Positions 13,047 to 26,452 of a stretch of 64,000 nucleotides of DNA are shown in pieces. Source of the stretch: Phlegmacium glaucopus (taxonomy: Eukaryota; Basidiomycota; Agaricomycetes; Agaricales; Cortinariaceae); NCBI GenBank assembly GCA_015039465.1, contig MU130545.1, positions 62,001-126,000 on the forward strand. The letters run 5' to 3'. The notes below the pieces were generated by a model, which was given only the letters and a program-made list of their open reading frames with translations, did not search any database and was not told the origin of the DNA. How positions within the stretch are numbered: position 1 is the first letter of the stretch; each line of letters opens with the position of its first letter. A program made the position numbers and the translations under genes.

Positions 13047-14960
13047 TTGAGTAAGTGCTTACTATTCAGTCGCATTTTCTCGAATGGCGGCTCTCTTGTT
13101 GCTCTTTTACCTCGCTTTACTCTTCCTTCCTTTCTTTATGCTTTTTATTTCGTCGTCTTATTTACCATTATATTCTCCCCTAGTTCAATAGGCAATAACC
13201 CGAATGACAATTCACTCTTCCGATCGTCGAAGATACGACAATACCGAACAACAATTTACACTTCAACCTAGGGGTACAGAACGCTTGACTCATCAACATG
13301 GCTGCTCATACATTTATGGGTACAATTGATGCGGAGATCCTAGTAAATACCACGTCAGTTAATGAATGCCGACCGCTGGTCGAATACTGTCGACTTATTC
13401 TGGCCGTTAGCCGCCGATTCGGTCTGGACTCCTACTATTGTTGAAGTCTTGTCGTCTCTCACGAGCAATATGTGCGGTAAATACGATCTCAATATTACAG
13501 CTGTTCTCATATCTGTAGACGTTTTCAAATTTTCACATTGTGCGCCTTTGTTTGTGACAAACACCCAAAAATAGTAGTGGCTATCGAGGCTAGCATTGGA
13601 GTGTAGTGGAGTGTGAGGGCATACTGCGTCGAGGGGACTCATAATGCCGGCGTAGCCACGGCCCCACACCCAAGTTCAATCATATATGGTAATTGGCACT
13701 GCTTGCAACTACTCCACTGTGGAGACTGAGCACAACCTATTACCTATATTTGACCTATATAGGCTAGTTCAAGGCTAGTTTGTAAGCAAAGGCGCACAAT
13801 GCGAAGTTTCAAAAACGTCTACAGATATGAGAACAGCTGTAAGCGCCGATTACAAAGTTATAAAGGCTTTGGCCAAGATGTTCGCTCTCAACTTCATCCC
13901 CCAAACGATTGCAATATAATTTAATTTTTTCTTCAGTAAGTAATCAGTTGCATAACTATTTTAATCTCAACCATAAATCTATCTGAGCTTCTTAAGAAGG
14001 TAATTTAATGCTTTCTTAAACCAGTCTTTAAGTTTCTTACACGCGCACGTATATATATTCTGGTTGCTAAGTGCTCTGTCGTCTGAAGTACATGAAAGGG
14101 TTAGATGAGGATGCGGTTGTACAGCTTGAAGTTCGAAGGCTTCGCCGAATGGGTAATGGCGATGAGATGGATGTTCGACGCCGAGCGGTGATGAAGTCTC
14201 CGCCTATGAATATGATTGATTTGGATGTCGCGAAGTATAAGCATGGCGACGTACCAATGTGCTTGAATTGCTAACCGTGCGATTCGGCGATACTGGTACT
14301 GGTACTGGTACTGGCCGTGATCCTCGAATGCTTGGTAGATGCGAGGGTGTATCTAGTCGACGCGTACAATTCGTGAGTGCCTGTTTCGAAGGGGCATCAA
14401 AATTTGCCTCTTACCTGAAGAACTTGAAGGCCTATCTGCATCATGACGCTCGGCAGAGGCATTATGAGATGCCAGGAGAGTTGGCTCTGAATGAATTCAT
14501 CGTCTATCAGTGGTATTCTAGATACTGCGCAAGATACAAAGACGGGCTTACCACGAGGCAGGGCGGGCGGTGACGGTTGTCTGGTAGGCATAAATCCACC
14601 ATTGAAGGAATTTGTATTTGTTGTAGTCGTACTCCAATCCATGTGAAGAAGGTCGCCTTGAATCATATTGAGGTCGCTGTCCACAAGGACCAGTATTGTG
14701 TAACTCCTAATACTAAAGAACGAGAAGCTCGGTGGCATAATGTAGATGGCGCAGCGGAGAAGTCGTGATATGGCAGAATTTGAGAGTGGGCACCTTGATG
14801 ATATCCCGGTTACCTCAAACAGAGCCTTTTTATCGGGGAGTGCAAACACAGCCGCATGTATATTGGCCTCTGTCGAATCTCTGTCCGAACTCTACTGCAA
14901 CTCCAGCGCCACTTTTGCCACTGGCCAGTGATATTAGTTTCCCAGGTGATTCTATAGATA
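13047..14960 (+). pseudogene. Most diverged copy of the unit gene family
   Basis: The stretch follows the same order as the better-aligned units downstream: a pyrimidine-rich exon/intron part (13050-13275), the part equivalent to the central exons, and a 3' part with frames CLNCLTVRFGDTGTG (14259 on) and ASYLKNLKAYLHHDARQRHYE near 14400. The last matches ASYLKDLKDYLRHDARQ in copies at 23.3, 53.2 and 60.6 kb. After 14577 the + frame reading RTPIHVKKVALNHIEVAVH matches the equivalent frame of the other copies. Stops and frameshifts interrupt it and a MITE-like element sits inside. Product family unknown to me. Confidence 0.5.
13495..13842. mobile_element. MITE-like element with about 65-bp terminal inverted repeats
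   Basis: Left end TTACAGCTGTTCTCATATCT is repeated in reverse complement at the right end, and the match continues with a few differences for about 65 bases, to TTGTGCGCCTTTG. The total is 348 bp with no coding capacity. It interrupts the diverged unit copy. No clear target-site duplication was found, so exact ends may be off by a few bases. Confidence 0.7.
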
Positions 14961-15149
14961 TCTAGTTGTGGGACCATTGTGGGCGTTTGTAGGCATTTGC
15001 CGCGTTATCACCGGTACCATCGCATTAAGTAACGGTGTAAGTGGCAGATTGACAAGCAATGTTCACTCCCGAAATAACGAGATTAGAGCAACTGTGGGTG
15101 TCATACACCGAGTACGCAAGGTCGGGACCTACTATCCTAACTCGGTAGG

Positions 15150-16440
15150 ATTGGCAACTTGAAGCATCGACATAGTCTGCTGCTCGGAAGTCTGCTCCTA
15201 GTCCTGGAACGTTTGAACGCTTGTAAGTTCTTACCAGTACAATATCTCTTTGGTAGTCTTTTTAAGCAGGGGCAAGAGCCTGAGTGGTCGGAAAGTACTT
15301 CATATGGTCTGTGAATGGAATGATCCATGGCATATCCCAGGGTATGTGACATCTGTCAGGGAGACGGACCTACATAAATCCACAACCGGCGTATGAGTGA
15401 GTTTCTTAATGCAGAACGAGGCTGTGGCGTGGCGTTTGAAGGCGGGTTTTTCTTCTGACCAGCACAGCTCATCTCCTTTTTATAGTGAAAAAGGTACTCC
15501 GGATCTTGCCAGGTGGGTAAACGTTGCATAATATAGCATTAGTAAGAGACGGCCTCTAGAAAGAATAACACCACTAATGATAGACAGGGTGTCTATGTAT
15601 AACCAGGCTTGGGGTGTCCGTACGGACTCCTGGCTTAAAGACTTGAATTCAGAAACTGAGGTAGCTAGACAGAGAAAAATGTGAAGACCCATTTATACTT
15701 GAGATGTTCTTGAATTTAGAGTATGGACAGAGACAGCCGTAGCAAGAACACACGAAAATATGCAGTGGGCGGTGATGTCGACAGAGTTAACCTGAGAAGC
15801 GAGTGCGAGAAGCGTGTGTTAATACTGGCGAGTTCAACCAGGCCAATGTGGATATATACATGCCAAAAAAAACCGATTCAGATGTCGAGAGGAGGGGATA
15901 TATGAGCTTGGGGAAAGTTAGTTGGGAGCGCTATTAATGAGGTGAAGCAAGCAGACAGACGAAGAAGGGATGTGGGCAGGCAAGGGTAGACCCAAAAAGA
16001 AGGGGCAACAGGGCAGAGCGGACAAGGCTGGTGAGGTCTGGTTGGTTAGGATTAGCGTAGGATGAATGAGATTTTTGGATGATCACCGGACAAGAGATAA
16101 AGCAAGATCCGATAAGTGGATGGGTTTTTAGTACAAGGGTTAGTGCACAACTTTGAAGTTCGTGTAGGAGTAGACAGACAGGGAGTGGAGGAGCAGAGAG
16201 ACAAACGACGCGGCTGAACAGACAAGGCGAGAAGCCAGCGACATGTGAGGGGGCAATCGTGCGCGCTACTCTAATTCCATGGCCATATCAATCATAATTC
16301 TATACATCCCATGATACACGAACCAATACCATTCATTGGATGTGAATGACAATGATTGCAGGTGGACGAAATTATGGTTTGAAGTTAAGGTTAACTGCGT
16401 GACGTGACGTGACCGTAAGTTTAATGGCCACGTCTTACTG
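15150..16440. repeat. Spacer of the long unit, copy 1
   Basis: Matches 18200-19680 and 50300-51960 over most of its length. Shared landmarks include CCTACATAAATCCACAACCG near 15371, GGTACTCCGGATCTTGCCAG near 15492, and the purine-rich GAGGTGAAGCAAGC stretch near 15940. It directly precedes the next gene copy, so its right half probably holds the family's ancestral promoter. No conserved reading frame is seen. Confidence 0.7.
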
Positions 16441-16445
16441 CCACA

Positions 16446-17980
16446 GTGCCAGTGTATGATGGCGCACACGTTTGTCCTTCAAATAGATTGCCTTGTAAGT
16501 TTACTCCTGGCAATTCCTGTCCCGTATGTTGTCCATCGATTATTTCTCTCTTGTATTGCTTAGCTTTCAACTCTATGCCTGTGTACTCCCACACAGTTCA
16601 AATTCAACTTACGCCTAAAGATCCGTTTGGGTTGATTTGGCCCGAACTATCGGAATATCATAATAAAGCTTTTTCGGGTGTTGCATATCTCTCCGTGTGC
16701 CAAGGTAATTGGATACTTACTATTCACTCGTATATTCTTGAATGGAAACTCTTCTTATCCTGTCGCGACTATCAATTTCGTCCTTCCCCCCCCCACCCCC
16801 CGGCCCCCCACATATTTTTCTTACCCAATTATTCCACTCTCCGCCGTCACTTCAAACTGCATTCTCTTCCCATCCTAATAATGCAGGAAGAGTACAGCCT
16901 AGGGACTTTTTACGATCGATTGTGGATCGAATTGAATTCGTAAGTGCCGAATTCCATACGCATCTACGAATATGGAACGCTTAACGAGTTGAAAGACCAA
17001 CCTATTGATGGGCATGATTGGCCGAGATTCCTCCCTCAGTTGATAAAGACCGACTGCTGGTCAAAGGATGTCGACAAATCCATGATCCTTCTGGTTCCAA
17101 CCCCCGAATTTATTTATACTTTCACTGCTGCCGAAAGTAAAGGTCGCCATGTATCTTCTTCTGTCGATTATCAGCAGAACAGACGATCACTACCGTGATC
17201 ACATATAATCTAAATGCTTTGGTCAAAGAGTTCGCTTATCCTCTGGAAAACAGCAACCATAGATATTCGATTCCAGTGAGTAATCACCCACATGACTAGG
17301 ATGGTAAGTTATTTCCAATTCGAACCATAAATTTATCTAAATTTCAAACAGATAACTGAACGCCCTGTCAAGCCACGTATTCTTGGTGAGTTCTGTTTGC
17401 ATATGATTCCTTGTCCTGGTGCCGCTGCTAAAGGTTTCTCTCTCGTCTGAATTACATGGAAGAGTCGGATGAGGACGCAAGGTACAAGCTGAGGTCCGGC
17501 GGGCGGCTGATGAAGAGAAGGTGGATGTTCGATCAAAAAAAATGAACTCTCCACCTATAGGATTTTACGAAGTGTAAGCATGGAAGCGCGTGCCAATGTA
17601 CTTGAATTGCTTACCGTGCGATGCGCCGATATTGCTACTGGTCGTGATCCCTGAGTGCCTGGAAAGTGAGAGAGTGTATCTGGACACGTACAATTCGTGA
17701 GTGTAGGTTTCAGAAAAACAAACCTTCTTGAAGGACCATCTGCGCCACGGTGATCGGCAGAGGCATTATGAGATACCAGGAGAGTTGGCTCTGAATGAAT
17801 TCATCGTCTATTAGTGTGCGGGATCCAAAGACGAGCTTTCCAGGAGGCAGAGTGGGCGGTGACGGTTGTCTGGTAGGCATAAATCCACCATTGGAGGAAT
17901 TTGTATTTGTTTTAGTCGTCCTCCAATCCATATGGTGAAGGTCGCCTTGAATCATATTGAATTTGCCTCTGTCGAATCTC
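16446..17980 (+). pseudogene. Unit gene family, copy 2 (decayed)
   Basis: Contains the donor CTTGTAAGTTTACTCCTGGC near 16490, the exon reading SQ-like IQLTPKDPFG (16600s), the ADCWSKDVDKS-type exon near 17050 (TDCWSKDVDKSMILLV), and the conserved MIPCPGAAAKGFSLV segment near 17400. It ends with a 3' part near 17600-17960 that has several deletions relative to other copies. Stops break the frame. Function unknown. A C-run (CCCCCCCCACCCCCC) lies near 16788. Confidence 0.55.
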
Positions 17981-19680
17981 TGTCCGAACTCCGTGATATT
18001 AGTTTTCCAGGGAATTCTATAAATATCTAGTCAGTAGGACCATTGTGGGTGTTTGTAGGCATTTTCCGGGCACCTATCACCGGTGACATCGCAATCAGTA
18101 AGGGTATAACTGGCAGATTGACAATCCATATTCACCCCGAAATAACGTCATTGGAGCAGCTGTGGGTGTCATAGTACAATACGCAATCTCGGTACAGACT
18201 ATCCTAACTCGGAGGGTTGGCAACTTGAAGCATCGACTTGGCATCGACATAGTAGTCTGCCACTCGGAGGCCTGCTAGTAGTAATGGAACATTTGAACAC
18301 TTGTAAGTTCTTACTGGTACAGTACCTCTGTGGTAGTATTTTGAAGCAGAGGTAAGAGCCCGAGTGGTCGTAAAGCACTTCATATGTGTGAATGGGATGA
18401 TCCATGACATATCCCAGGTATGTGACATCTGTCAGGCCGGGGGACCTACATAAGTCCACAACCGGAATTGAGTTCCGCAGGCAGAACGAGGCTGTGGCGT
18501 GGCGTTTGACAACGTTTTTTTTGCCTGATACACCTCAAACACTCTTATTACTACACAGGACATATATGGAAGCCTGCCATACAAGATTTACCTGGCTATG
18601 CGAGGCATTGTCTCCTGTGAGTCCAGGTGATAATAACATGTATGGAGATGATATTTGCATCCGTGAGGCTGTGGTCGGAATTAAGACCGGCCCCCACAGC
18701 ACAGTTCCTCTCTTTTTAATAGGTACTCCGGATTTTTCCAACTGGGTAAACATTCCAGTGTCCAGAGTTGCATAATATAGTATTAGTAAGAGACAGCCTC
18801 GAACAAGAATACACTGACACCACTAATGATAGACAAGGTGTCCATGGATAGCCAAGTTTTAGGCGTCCGTACGAACTCCTGGCTTAACGTCTTGAATTCA
18901 GAAACTGGGGTAACTAGACAGAGAAAACCCGTGAAGACACATTTATATTTGAGATGATCTTGAATTTAGAGAGCTAGGGACAGATAACCGGAGCAAGAAC
19001 ACACGAAAATATGCACAGTGGGCAGCGACGTCGACGAAGTTAACTTGAGAAACGAATGTGAGAATAAATTCAACCAGGCCAATTGATTGCAATTTCAAGA
19101 GCGAAAATGAGCAGAGACAACGGCGGTCCGAGGGAATGGTGTATCTAATTCATAGGATGGAAGTGTGGATATGTATATGGCGAAAAAAAAACCGATTCAG
19201 ATGTCGAAAGGAGGGGATATATGAGCAAGGCTAAAGTTAGTTGGGAGTGTTGTTTAATGAGGTGAAGCAAGCAGATGGATGAAGAAGGGATGTGGGTAGG
19301 CAAGGGTAATACCAGAACGAGCACCAGAGTAGAACAGAGGGGATATGGTTCGCTTGGTTAGGATTAGCGTAGAATAAATGAGATTTTTGGATGATCACCG
19401 AACAAGAAGAAAGACAGATAAAGCAAGATCCAACGAGTGGATGGGTTTTTAGTACAAGGGTTGTGACGGGGGCATCCTCATATCTAGCGCACCCGCATTC
19501 AACCCTATTCCAATATATAATATAAAGAACAGAATTCCGTCGCCATATCAATTATTATTCTACACATCCTAAGATACTGTACGAACCAATATCGTTCATT
19601 GGATGCGAATGAAAATGATTGCAGGTGGACGAAATTATCCAAGGAAGGGTACGTTACGTGACGTGACAATAACCACGTCT
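17981..19680. repeat. Spacer of the long unit, copy 2
   Basis: Second copy of the spacer described at 15150-16440, with the same landmarks in the same order (CCACAACCGG near 18458, GGTACTCCGGAT near 18721, GAGGTGAAGCAAGCAG near 19259). A 123-codon frame at 18404-18775 is not conserved in the other copies and is probably not a gene. Confidence 0.7.
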
Positions 19681-19689
19681 TTGCTCACC

Positions 19690-20960
19690 CATGTTTGTTT
19701 CTCACGGATTCCTTTAAACAAAGATTGCCTTGTAAGTTTACTCCTAGCAATTCTTGCCCCGTATGTTGTCCAACTCCCGTAAAGTTCAAACTCAAATTAT
19801 GCTTAAAGATCCGCCAGGTATTGGAGGACAATTTCCTTTGGGTTGAATTGACGCGAACTATCGGAATATCATGAAGCTCAGTGGCATGTTGCTTATCCCC
19901 GTGCACCAAAATAATGGGATACTTGCTATTGACTCGTATATTGGAGACTCTTCTTACCCTTTCGTATCCATCAATTTCTTCCTTCCTTTCTTCTTTCCTT
20001 GGTTTTTTTACATTCTCCGCCGTCCCGATAGGCGATCATCCCAGTTATTATCGCACTCCTCCAATCGTCAGCAATGTTATACAACCATTTACACTTCAAG
20101 CTGAAGTATCTTCCCATCCTGATGATGCAGGAATACGACAGCTTAGGGACATGCTAGGGATTTTTTACGATCGAATTGAATTCGTAAGTGCCAAATTCCA
20201 TATGCATCTAAGACGCTTAACGAGCTGAAAGACCAACCCAATTGATGGGTATGATTGGCCTGTAGATTCAAGCTTCAGTTAATAAAAGCCGACTGCTGGT
20301 CAAAGGATGTCGACGAATCCGTGCTTCTTTTGGGTCTCATCCTCGAATTTATTTATACTTTCACTACTGCTGAAAGCAAAGGCCTTCTTCCCTCATTTAC
20401 CATGGCAGAACAGACACTCACTACCATGATCTATTCTAAGTGCTTTGATCAAAGAATTCGCTTATCCTCTGAAAGGGCAACAACTATAGATATTCGATAT
20501 CGGTGAGTAATCACCCACATGACTACTAGGAAGTTATTTTCTTCGGACCATAAATTTATCTAGCTTTCAGGCAGATATAACTGAACGCTCTGTCAAGCCA
20601 TTCTTGAAATTTCTTATAAACAAAAGTATATGTATTCTTCTTGGTATCTGCGTCATAAGCTCGGCAGAGGGCTTGCGAGATACCAGGATATATTGTTTAT
20701 CTATCAATTCTATAGAAGTTCATGACGCAAGTCTTGAGTAAGAGCTTACCGAGAGGCAGAGTGGGTCGCGACGGATGTCTGGTAGGTAAACCTTCGAGTT
20801 CGATATTAAAGGCATCCATATTTGTAACGGTCGTACTCCAATTCATGTGGCGAAGGTCGCCTTGGATCACATTGAGGTTGCTGTCCACAAGGATCATAGT
20901 GGTGTGGTTCCTAATATTAAACAGCGAGAAATTCGGTGGCATCATATAAATGTCACAACA
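19690..20960 (+). pseudogene. Unit gene family, copy 3 (3' part shortened)
   Basis: Order of conserved pieces: donor CTTGTAAGTTTACTCCTAGC (19728), anchor CCCGATAGGCGATCATCCC (20024), the exon KADCWSKDVDESVLLLGLI (20285 on), a typical GT-AG intron from GTGAGTAATC (20503) to CTTTCAG (about 20570), then ITERSVKPFLKFLINKSI. The segment containing the PCPGA motif is missing and the copy rejoins at the CTTACCGAGAGGCAGAGTGG anchor (20745). The intron shows that the family was once an ordinary spliced gene. Product unknown. Confidence 0.6.
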
Positions 20961-22720
20961 TGGAAGTTGTGGTCTGTATTACGATAGAATGCGAGTGGGT
21001 TGAACTTGATGTTCCGGCAAAAAAAAAGAAATTCAAGTAAGGGCTCAGAACGTTCAGAGCACATCCGGCAGTTGCCGGGACCTCCGGGACACCGTCGAAG
21101 ATCTGAAGCGGTGAACAATGACTGTAATGTACATCTTATAATTGTCTTATAGGTACTACTAGTAGTACTACTACCCGTTCGAGAAGAAGTTATACATTAA
21201 TAGGTTCGTGACCAGCTCCTAGTATTACCTACATATCAGAAAATCATAACAACTAGACCGTCAAATCAACTCAGCCTGAGAGCAAACTCCATGTGTTAAT
21301 AAAAACAGGAGTCCTAAGTACTAATTAGTAAAGGGTATACGAAAGTATGAGTAACCTAGAGCACATAAGGTGATTTATAGTCCATTTCAAATGTACCAGT
21401 TTCGATCCGAGTATCCGGACGCTGTGAGAAGCTGACAGTTGACAGTGATAAGAAGCTCCTTAGCTCCTACTTACGAAAAATAGGGGCATACTTTAGGACA
21501 TAGAACCAGAAAAAAATAACGGAAACCGCCACAACTAGTATCAAATTTTGCCGGCGGTCTTTCTATTGAATGTTTTCGCGTACAAGACCGGTCACCGGTT
21601 CTAGTTATTATCTACCCTTAGCCAAAGTTATGCGCCTGTTGCCTCTTTGCACTACAGCCATGCCGATGTACTATAAATCGCCTAGGGAATATACCCTGCA
21701 CTGACCACTGCACTAGTTTTATCAATGATCAATGCTTTTTCGTCTTTTCTCTCTAACTCCACATTAGCATATATCTGAGTTCTACCTCTTCTGTTTCGTA
21801 ACATTGCTTCTCCTTTGAACTATGCTTCGCGTTTCTTAAATAGGGAGAACCTGACATTCTGGCTAATGACGAACCTTGTGTGAACGTCATTCAATCTTGA
21901 AATATCACTGTCGAGCCAAGATATGGGTAAGTACCAAGCACCTGCCTTTCTGGAAGGTGTGGCTAATATATATTACTAGCGATCGCTTCTCCCGACTTTT
22001 GTTTTCGAAGAGTGTGCCAGGTAAATGAATGGCAAAAGAGTGAGTGGTCAAATCTAATCGCTGAGAGTTACACGTGTAGGAACATGGAATAGTATAGCAG
22101 GCTCGTTATAGTTCGATATGATACATGCCAGCACTCTGAATATAACTACCATATACTATGAGACTCAATCTCACTGATAAGACGATCATACATTGGCAAT
22201 AGTAGCCTTATAATCTGCAAGCAATGCTAGCACGCTAGGCGCCAAGAATAGGATGTTACCGGTCAATGATCAAGTTACCTTGGTCACTGACCCCAGTCGT
22301 GGAAAAAAGCCTTTGCAAGAAGTGGTCTTTGGCCACTCACAACAGGTTTCCTTCCTCTCTATATGTTGATTGATACTCGGCCGTTTTCGGAACTCGCCAA
22401 CCCCGAGTTGGGTACACAAGCTGTCTACAAAGTCCTATGTAAATTACAAGAAATTTTGCTGGAGCTGGGCCAGGGCACATCACTACTCACCAGTCTCGCG
22501 AAACCGCTTTCGGTGACCCCGCATCGTCCTGTATATTGAGTAATTTCTATGTCATTTGTCGACGCATTGCATGATGGCGTTGGTGTGAAAGTAGCCTGTT
22601 ATCTCCGCTTACTGGCGTCTGGCGTCTACGTCACGGTTGATCCTTCAAATTCCGACTCCGTCGTTTATGAGCTGAAAACGCTTGTTTTGTGGATCATCAT
22701 GGAACAAAAATTACATATAT
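20961..22720. repeat. Distal non-coding part of the unit, copy A
   Basis: Contains the segment with GACCGGTCACCGGTT at 21586 and the segment ending near GTCACGGTTGATC (22630s). These recur near 24237 and 25330, at 55440-55640, and at 61503 and 62610. No reading frame is conserved among copies. The GACCGGTCACCGG core is a short palindromic motif. Confidence 0.65.
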
Positions 22721-23640
22721 TTTAAATGCTTTGGTCAAAGAATTCGCTTATCCTCTGAAAGGCAGAAACAATAGATATTCGATATCAGTGAGTAATCACC
22801 CATATGACTACTAGGAAGTTATGTTCGATTCGGACCATAAATATAACTGAACGTTCTGTTAAGCCATTCTTGAAATTTCTTATAAACATAAGTATACGTA
22901 TTCTTCTTGGTAAATTCTGTTTGTGTATGATTCCTTGTCCTGGTGCCACTGCTAAGGGTTTCTCTCTCGTCTGAATTAGATGAAAGAGTCGGATGAGGAC
23001 GCGGAGGTCCAAACTGGGGTTCCAAGGCTGCTGTAGGCGGCAGATGAGGAACATGTGGATGTTCGATAGCACTGGAAAGAGGTGAAGTCTCCGCCTATGG
23101 GATGTTACAAAGGTGTAAGCATGGAAGTGTGTGCCAATTTGGTTGGATTTATTACCGTGCCATTCGCAGATATTGCTACTGGTCGTGGTACTTGAGTTCC
23201 TGGAAAATGAGAGAGTATATCTGGACGCGTACAATTCATGAGTGTCAGTTTCAAAAGAAAAATTGCTTCCTACCTGAAAGACTTGAAGGACTATCTGCGT
23301 CATGACGCTCGGAAGAAGGATTGCGAGATACCAGAGTGGGCTCTGAATATATTATCTATGTATCAATTCTCGATGCAAGTCTTAAGTACGAGCTTACCGA
23401 GAGGCAGAGTGGGTCGCGACGGGTGTCCGTTAGATAAACTTTCAAGTTCGATATTAAAGGCATCCGTGATTGTGATGGTCATACTCCTATCCATATGGCG
23501 AAGGTCGCCTTGGATCAGATTGAGGTTGCTGTCCACCAGGATCATAGTGGTGTGGTTCCTAATATTAAACAGCGAGAAATTGGGTGGCATCATATAAATG
23601 ACACAACATGGAAGTTGTGGCCTGTATTATGATGGAATGT
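22720..23640 (+). pseudogene. Unit gene family, copy 4 (3' half only)
   Basis: Begins inside the exon before GTGAGTAATC (22788) and contains the MIPCPGATAKGFSLV segment (22927 on), SPPMGCYKGVSMEVCAN-like sequence near 23085, and ASYLKDLKDYLRHDARKKD (23270s). It ends after the CTTACCGAGAGGCAGAGTGG anchor (23393). The 5' half of the gene is absent, so a partial duplication created it. Confidence 0.6.
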
Positions 23641-25655
23641 GAGAGAGCCTGAGTGGGTTGAACTTGATGTCCTGGCTACATGTAAGGTAGAGTCTATTTA
23701 TATAGAAATACAAGTCAGCCGCGGTAAAGGCAGAAGACTTCAGATCTCAGCAGATTGCCTGGAGGTTGCCGCCGGCAGTTCGGGACGAACTCGGAATCTA
23801 CCCAGCGTTACATAATGTCCAACGTTAATCATCTGTTTGTCCCACAATTAGTAGGGCAGTGATCGTAATACATGTAACATGTTCACCCTATGAGGCTATG
23901 ACTGTCTCATAGATACTACTACTAGACTACACTGCCCGTTCCATGATGAGAAAAACAGGAGACTTAAGATACCAATTAGTAAGGGTATACGAAAGTATGA
24001 GTAACCTATACTCCACATACTTAAAGTGATTTATAGTCCATTTTAAATGCACCAGTTCGATCCGGGTTATCTGGAGGCTGTGAGAAGCTGGCAGTTGACA
24101 GTGATAAGAAACTTGCGATCATCCAGGGTATATTTTGAGACATAGAACCAGAAAAAATAACGGAAAACCGCCACTATTAGATTGTTACCGGCGATTCTTT
24201 CTATTGAACGCTCTGACTTCGTAGAAGACCGGTCACCGGTTTTAATCTCCTAAGGATTATGCCCTGCACTGACAACTAATTTTATTAATGGATTTTCGCC
24301 ATTTCCCCAACATCGTATCGACTCCACATTGGCATGGTATCTGAGTCCTGTACACTTAACTTTCTGCCCCTTCTTTTCGTAACATTGCTTCTCCTTTGAG
24401 CGACACTCCCGTTTTCTTAAATAATGAAAACCTGGTATTCTGGCTGGTGACGAACCCATATCTGAATGCACTTATCCAATTGACCGTTCGATGATCATTT
24501 TTACTTTTTCACGAACCGTTTATTGAGGAACCTCTTGAAATTTCACAGGATGAATTATGGCAGGATTGCCTACTCGGCAGCCAAATGTCGGTCCAAGATA
24601 TCGGTAAGTACCAAGTGTAGAAAATTGAAGTCGGTTTGATGAACACGAGCTTACTAGATAACTTGACACAAGCAAGGGATGTCAAGTGTATTGGATCAAA
24701 TCGATGAAGTATCCAGCCTCAACGGTTCACTTTAAATACATATCTACTCTGGCTATGCTAATCTACGAGTACATAGCGTTATTTGTCAGTCATCCTCTTG
24801 CTAGTAATGATGCGATATCGCGGGATAACTACAATATGAGTTTGGTATCCTCCTGGTTTTATGGAAGGTGTGGCAAATATATATTACCAGCGATCGCTTC
24901 TCTGTCTGTACACCAGGTAAATGAATAGCAAAGGGAGTAGAAAAGAAGGTCGGTTGTCCAATCTAACCACTCCGGGTTATACACGTAGGAACACTGAATA
25001 GCATAGCAGGCTCTCGTTTTAGTTTGAATATAACTGCCATCATGAAACTCAATCTCATGATAAAACGATCATACAACTAGGAATTGTAGCCTTGTAATCT
25101 GGAAGCAATACTCACTTCTCAAAAATTTGATGTTATAATTTATAAAACTCACTGGTCAATGATCAAGTTACAGTCGTTGTGGAAAGAAGCCTTTGCAAGT
25201 GGTCTTCGGCCACTCACAACAGATTTGTTCCCGTAAATTCCGTGTCATTTGTCGACACATTGTATAACGGTAATTGGTGCGAAAAGTTAGCGGTCCTCCG
25301 TCGGAACCAGTCTGTGGCGCCTACGTCACGGTCGATCTCTTCAAATTCTGAATTTCCGACTTCACCTAAGTGTATATTTGTAGCGTTTAGAGCCTAACGA
25401 TATGAAAACGGCTGTAAAATATGTTTGGTTCAACAATTCCGAGGGTGCCGGTGATAATTTATTTCCATTGACCCCGGACCCGTGAATGCCGCAGACTGAT
25501 TTTTCAAATCAAATTACATGTTTACATTCAATCATGCCTCTTCTAGGCCAACCAAATATCTATGACCTTAGGAAGGCTGGTAAAACGCCACGGATAGATA
25601 TTCTAGATGGACAATATCAATATAATGCATATTGGCCACTACTTAGATCACTCGC
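23640..25655. repeat. Distal non-coding part of the unit, copy B
   Basis: Runs through the same landmarks as 60960-63000: the AGTCTATTTATA piece (23692), GACCGGTCACCGGT (24237), the GGCAGCCAAATGTCGGTCC piece (24578), the TGTCATTTGTCGAC piece (25242) and the GACAATATCAATATAATGC piece (25609). It stops abruptly near 25655, where a different element begins. Confidence 0.65.
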
Positions 25656-25659
25656 ACCG

Positions 25660-25830
25660 GGGGTAGTGATGCCGAAGTCCGGTTCAGTCCGGTTCTCTGC
25701 CATTTTTGGTGAACCCTGAACCGAACTATCGGTCCGGTTCAGGCAATAGTCTGAACCTTGAACCCGGTTCTGGTCCAGTTCTCGGTTCTGAACCGAACTA
25801 ATTACTATATAAGGCAAGTGTTCGGGAAAA
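25660..25830. repeat. Motif-iterated element built from GGTTC/GAACC
   Basis: Variants of GGTTCAGTCCGGTTC and its reverse complement GAACCGAAC recur many times in about 170 bp, facing each other around a short centre. It interrupts the unit repeat at a point where the copies near 57000 and 62930 continue with coding-strand GAAGAAGAAACCCATCTTG. No open frame. Confidence 0.6.
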
Positions 25831-25869
25831 TTACGCCTCGTTGAACCTCAAAACAGGTTCGACTGAACT

Positions 25870-26452
25870 TGTTGCTGTAATATTTCGCAGCTAGAACAAT
25901 AAATGAATTAGTCTCAACTTTTGATAGAGTCTCAACTTTTGATAGAAAGTTGTTTAATTAATAATTTAATATAGAACAATAAATGAATAACTAGGTATAT
26001 GTTACAAGTCCCCTTTAGGGGCTTGTTCTTATAAGCAGATGTGGCTTTCAAAGGTAACGCAAGACTTGCCGGTAACTTCTGCGATTGCACGTGTTGATGG
26101 TGATGGCCTTGTTTGCCATGCAAAAACAATTTACTCTCTGTCAATTGCATCTTTAAGAAACTCAACGCTCACGAAGACGCTATAAAAATACCAGTATAAT
26201 TTCATTCGAAGGGACTTGTATATGCCACGTGGAGCAATGGCCCTCACCCACAAGTTAGATATTATAACTAAGGAATAAATGAGTGAACTCACGTCTCAAC
26301 TTTTGATAGAAAGTTGAGACTCGCTATACTAAAATTTGTGACTATAAAATGTGACCGTTATCATGACACAAAAGTAAAGAGAAATGATAAGATACTAAAT
26401 AGATAAATACTTAATAGGGGATTAACAAGATGAAAACTTGTATACTCCAACA
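25870..26452 (-). mobile_element. 3' LTR of a Ty1/copia retrotransposon
   Basis: 583 bp with TG...CA ends (TGTTGCTG to CTCCAACA on the printed strand; TGTTGGAG is its 5' end on the minus strand). It directly follows, on the minus strand, the polypurine tract TTGAGGGGGAG at 26453-26463, as expected of a 3' LTR. A related LTR lies at 48412-49171. The TCTCAACTTTTGATAGA sequence inside is repeated. Confidence 0.85.

Noticed and set aside
20697..20945. Minus-strand frames starting MMPPNFSLFNIRNHTT in the unit copies (20.7, 23.4, 53.3, 60.7 kb)
   Set aside because: They are antisense to the + strand gene, whose splice sites and exons are all on the + strand; conservation follows from recent duplication.
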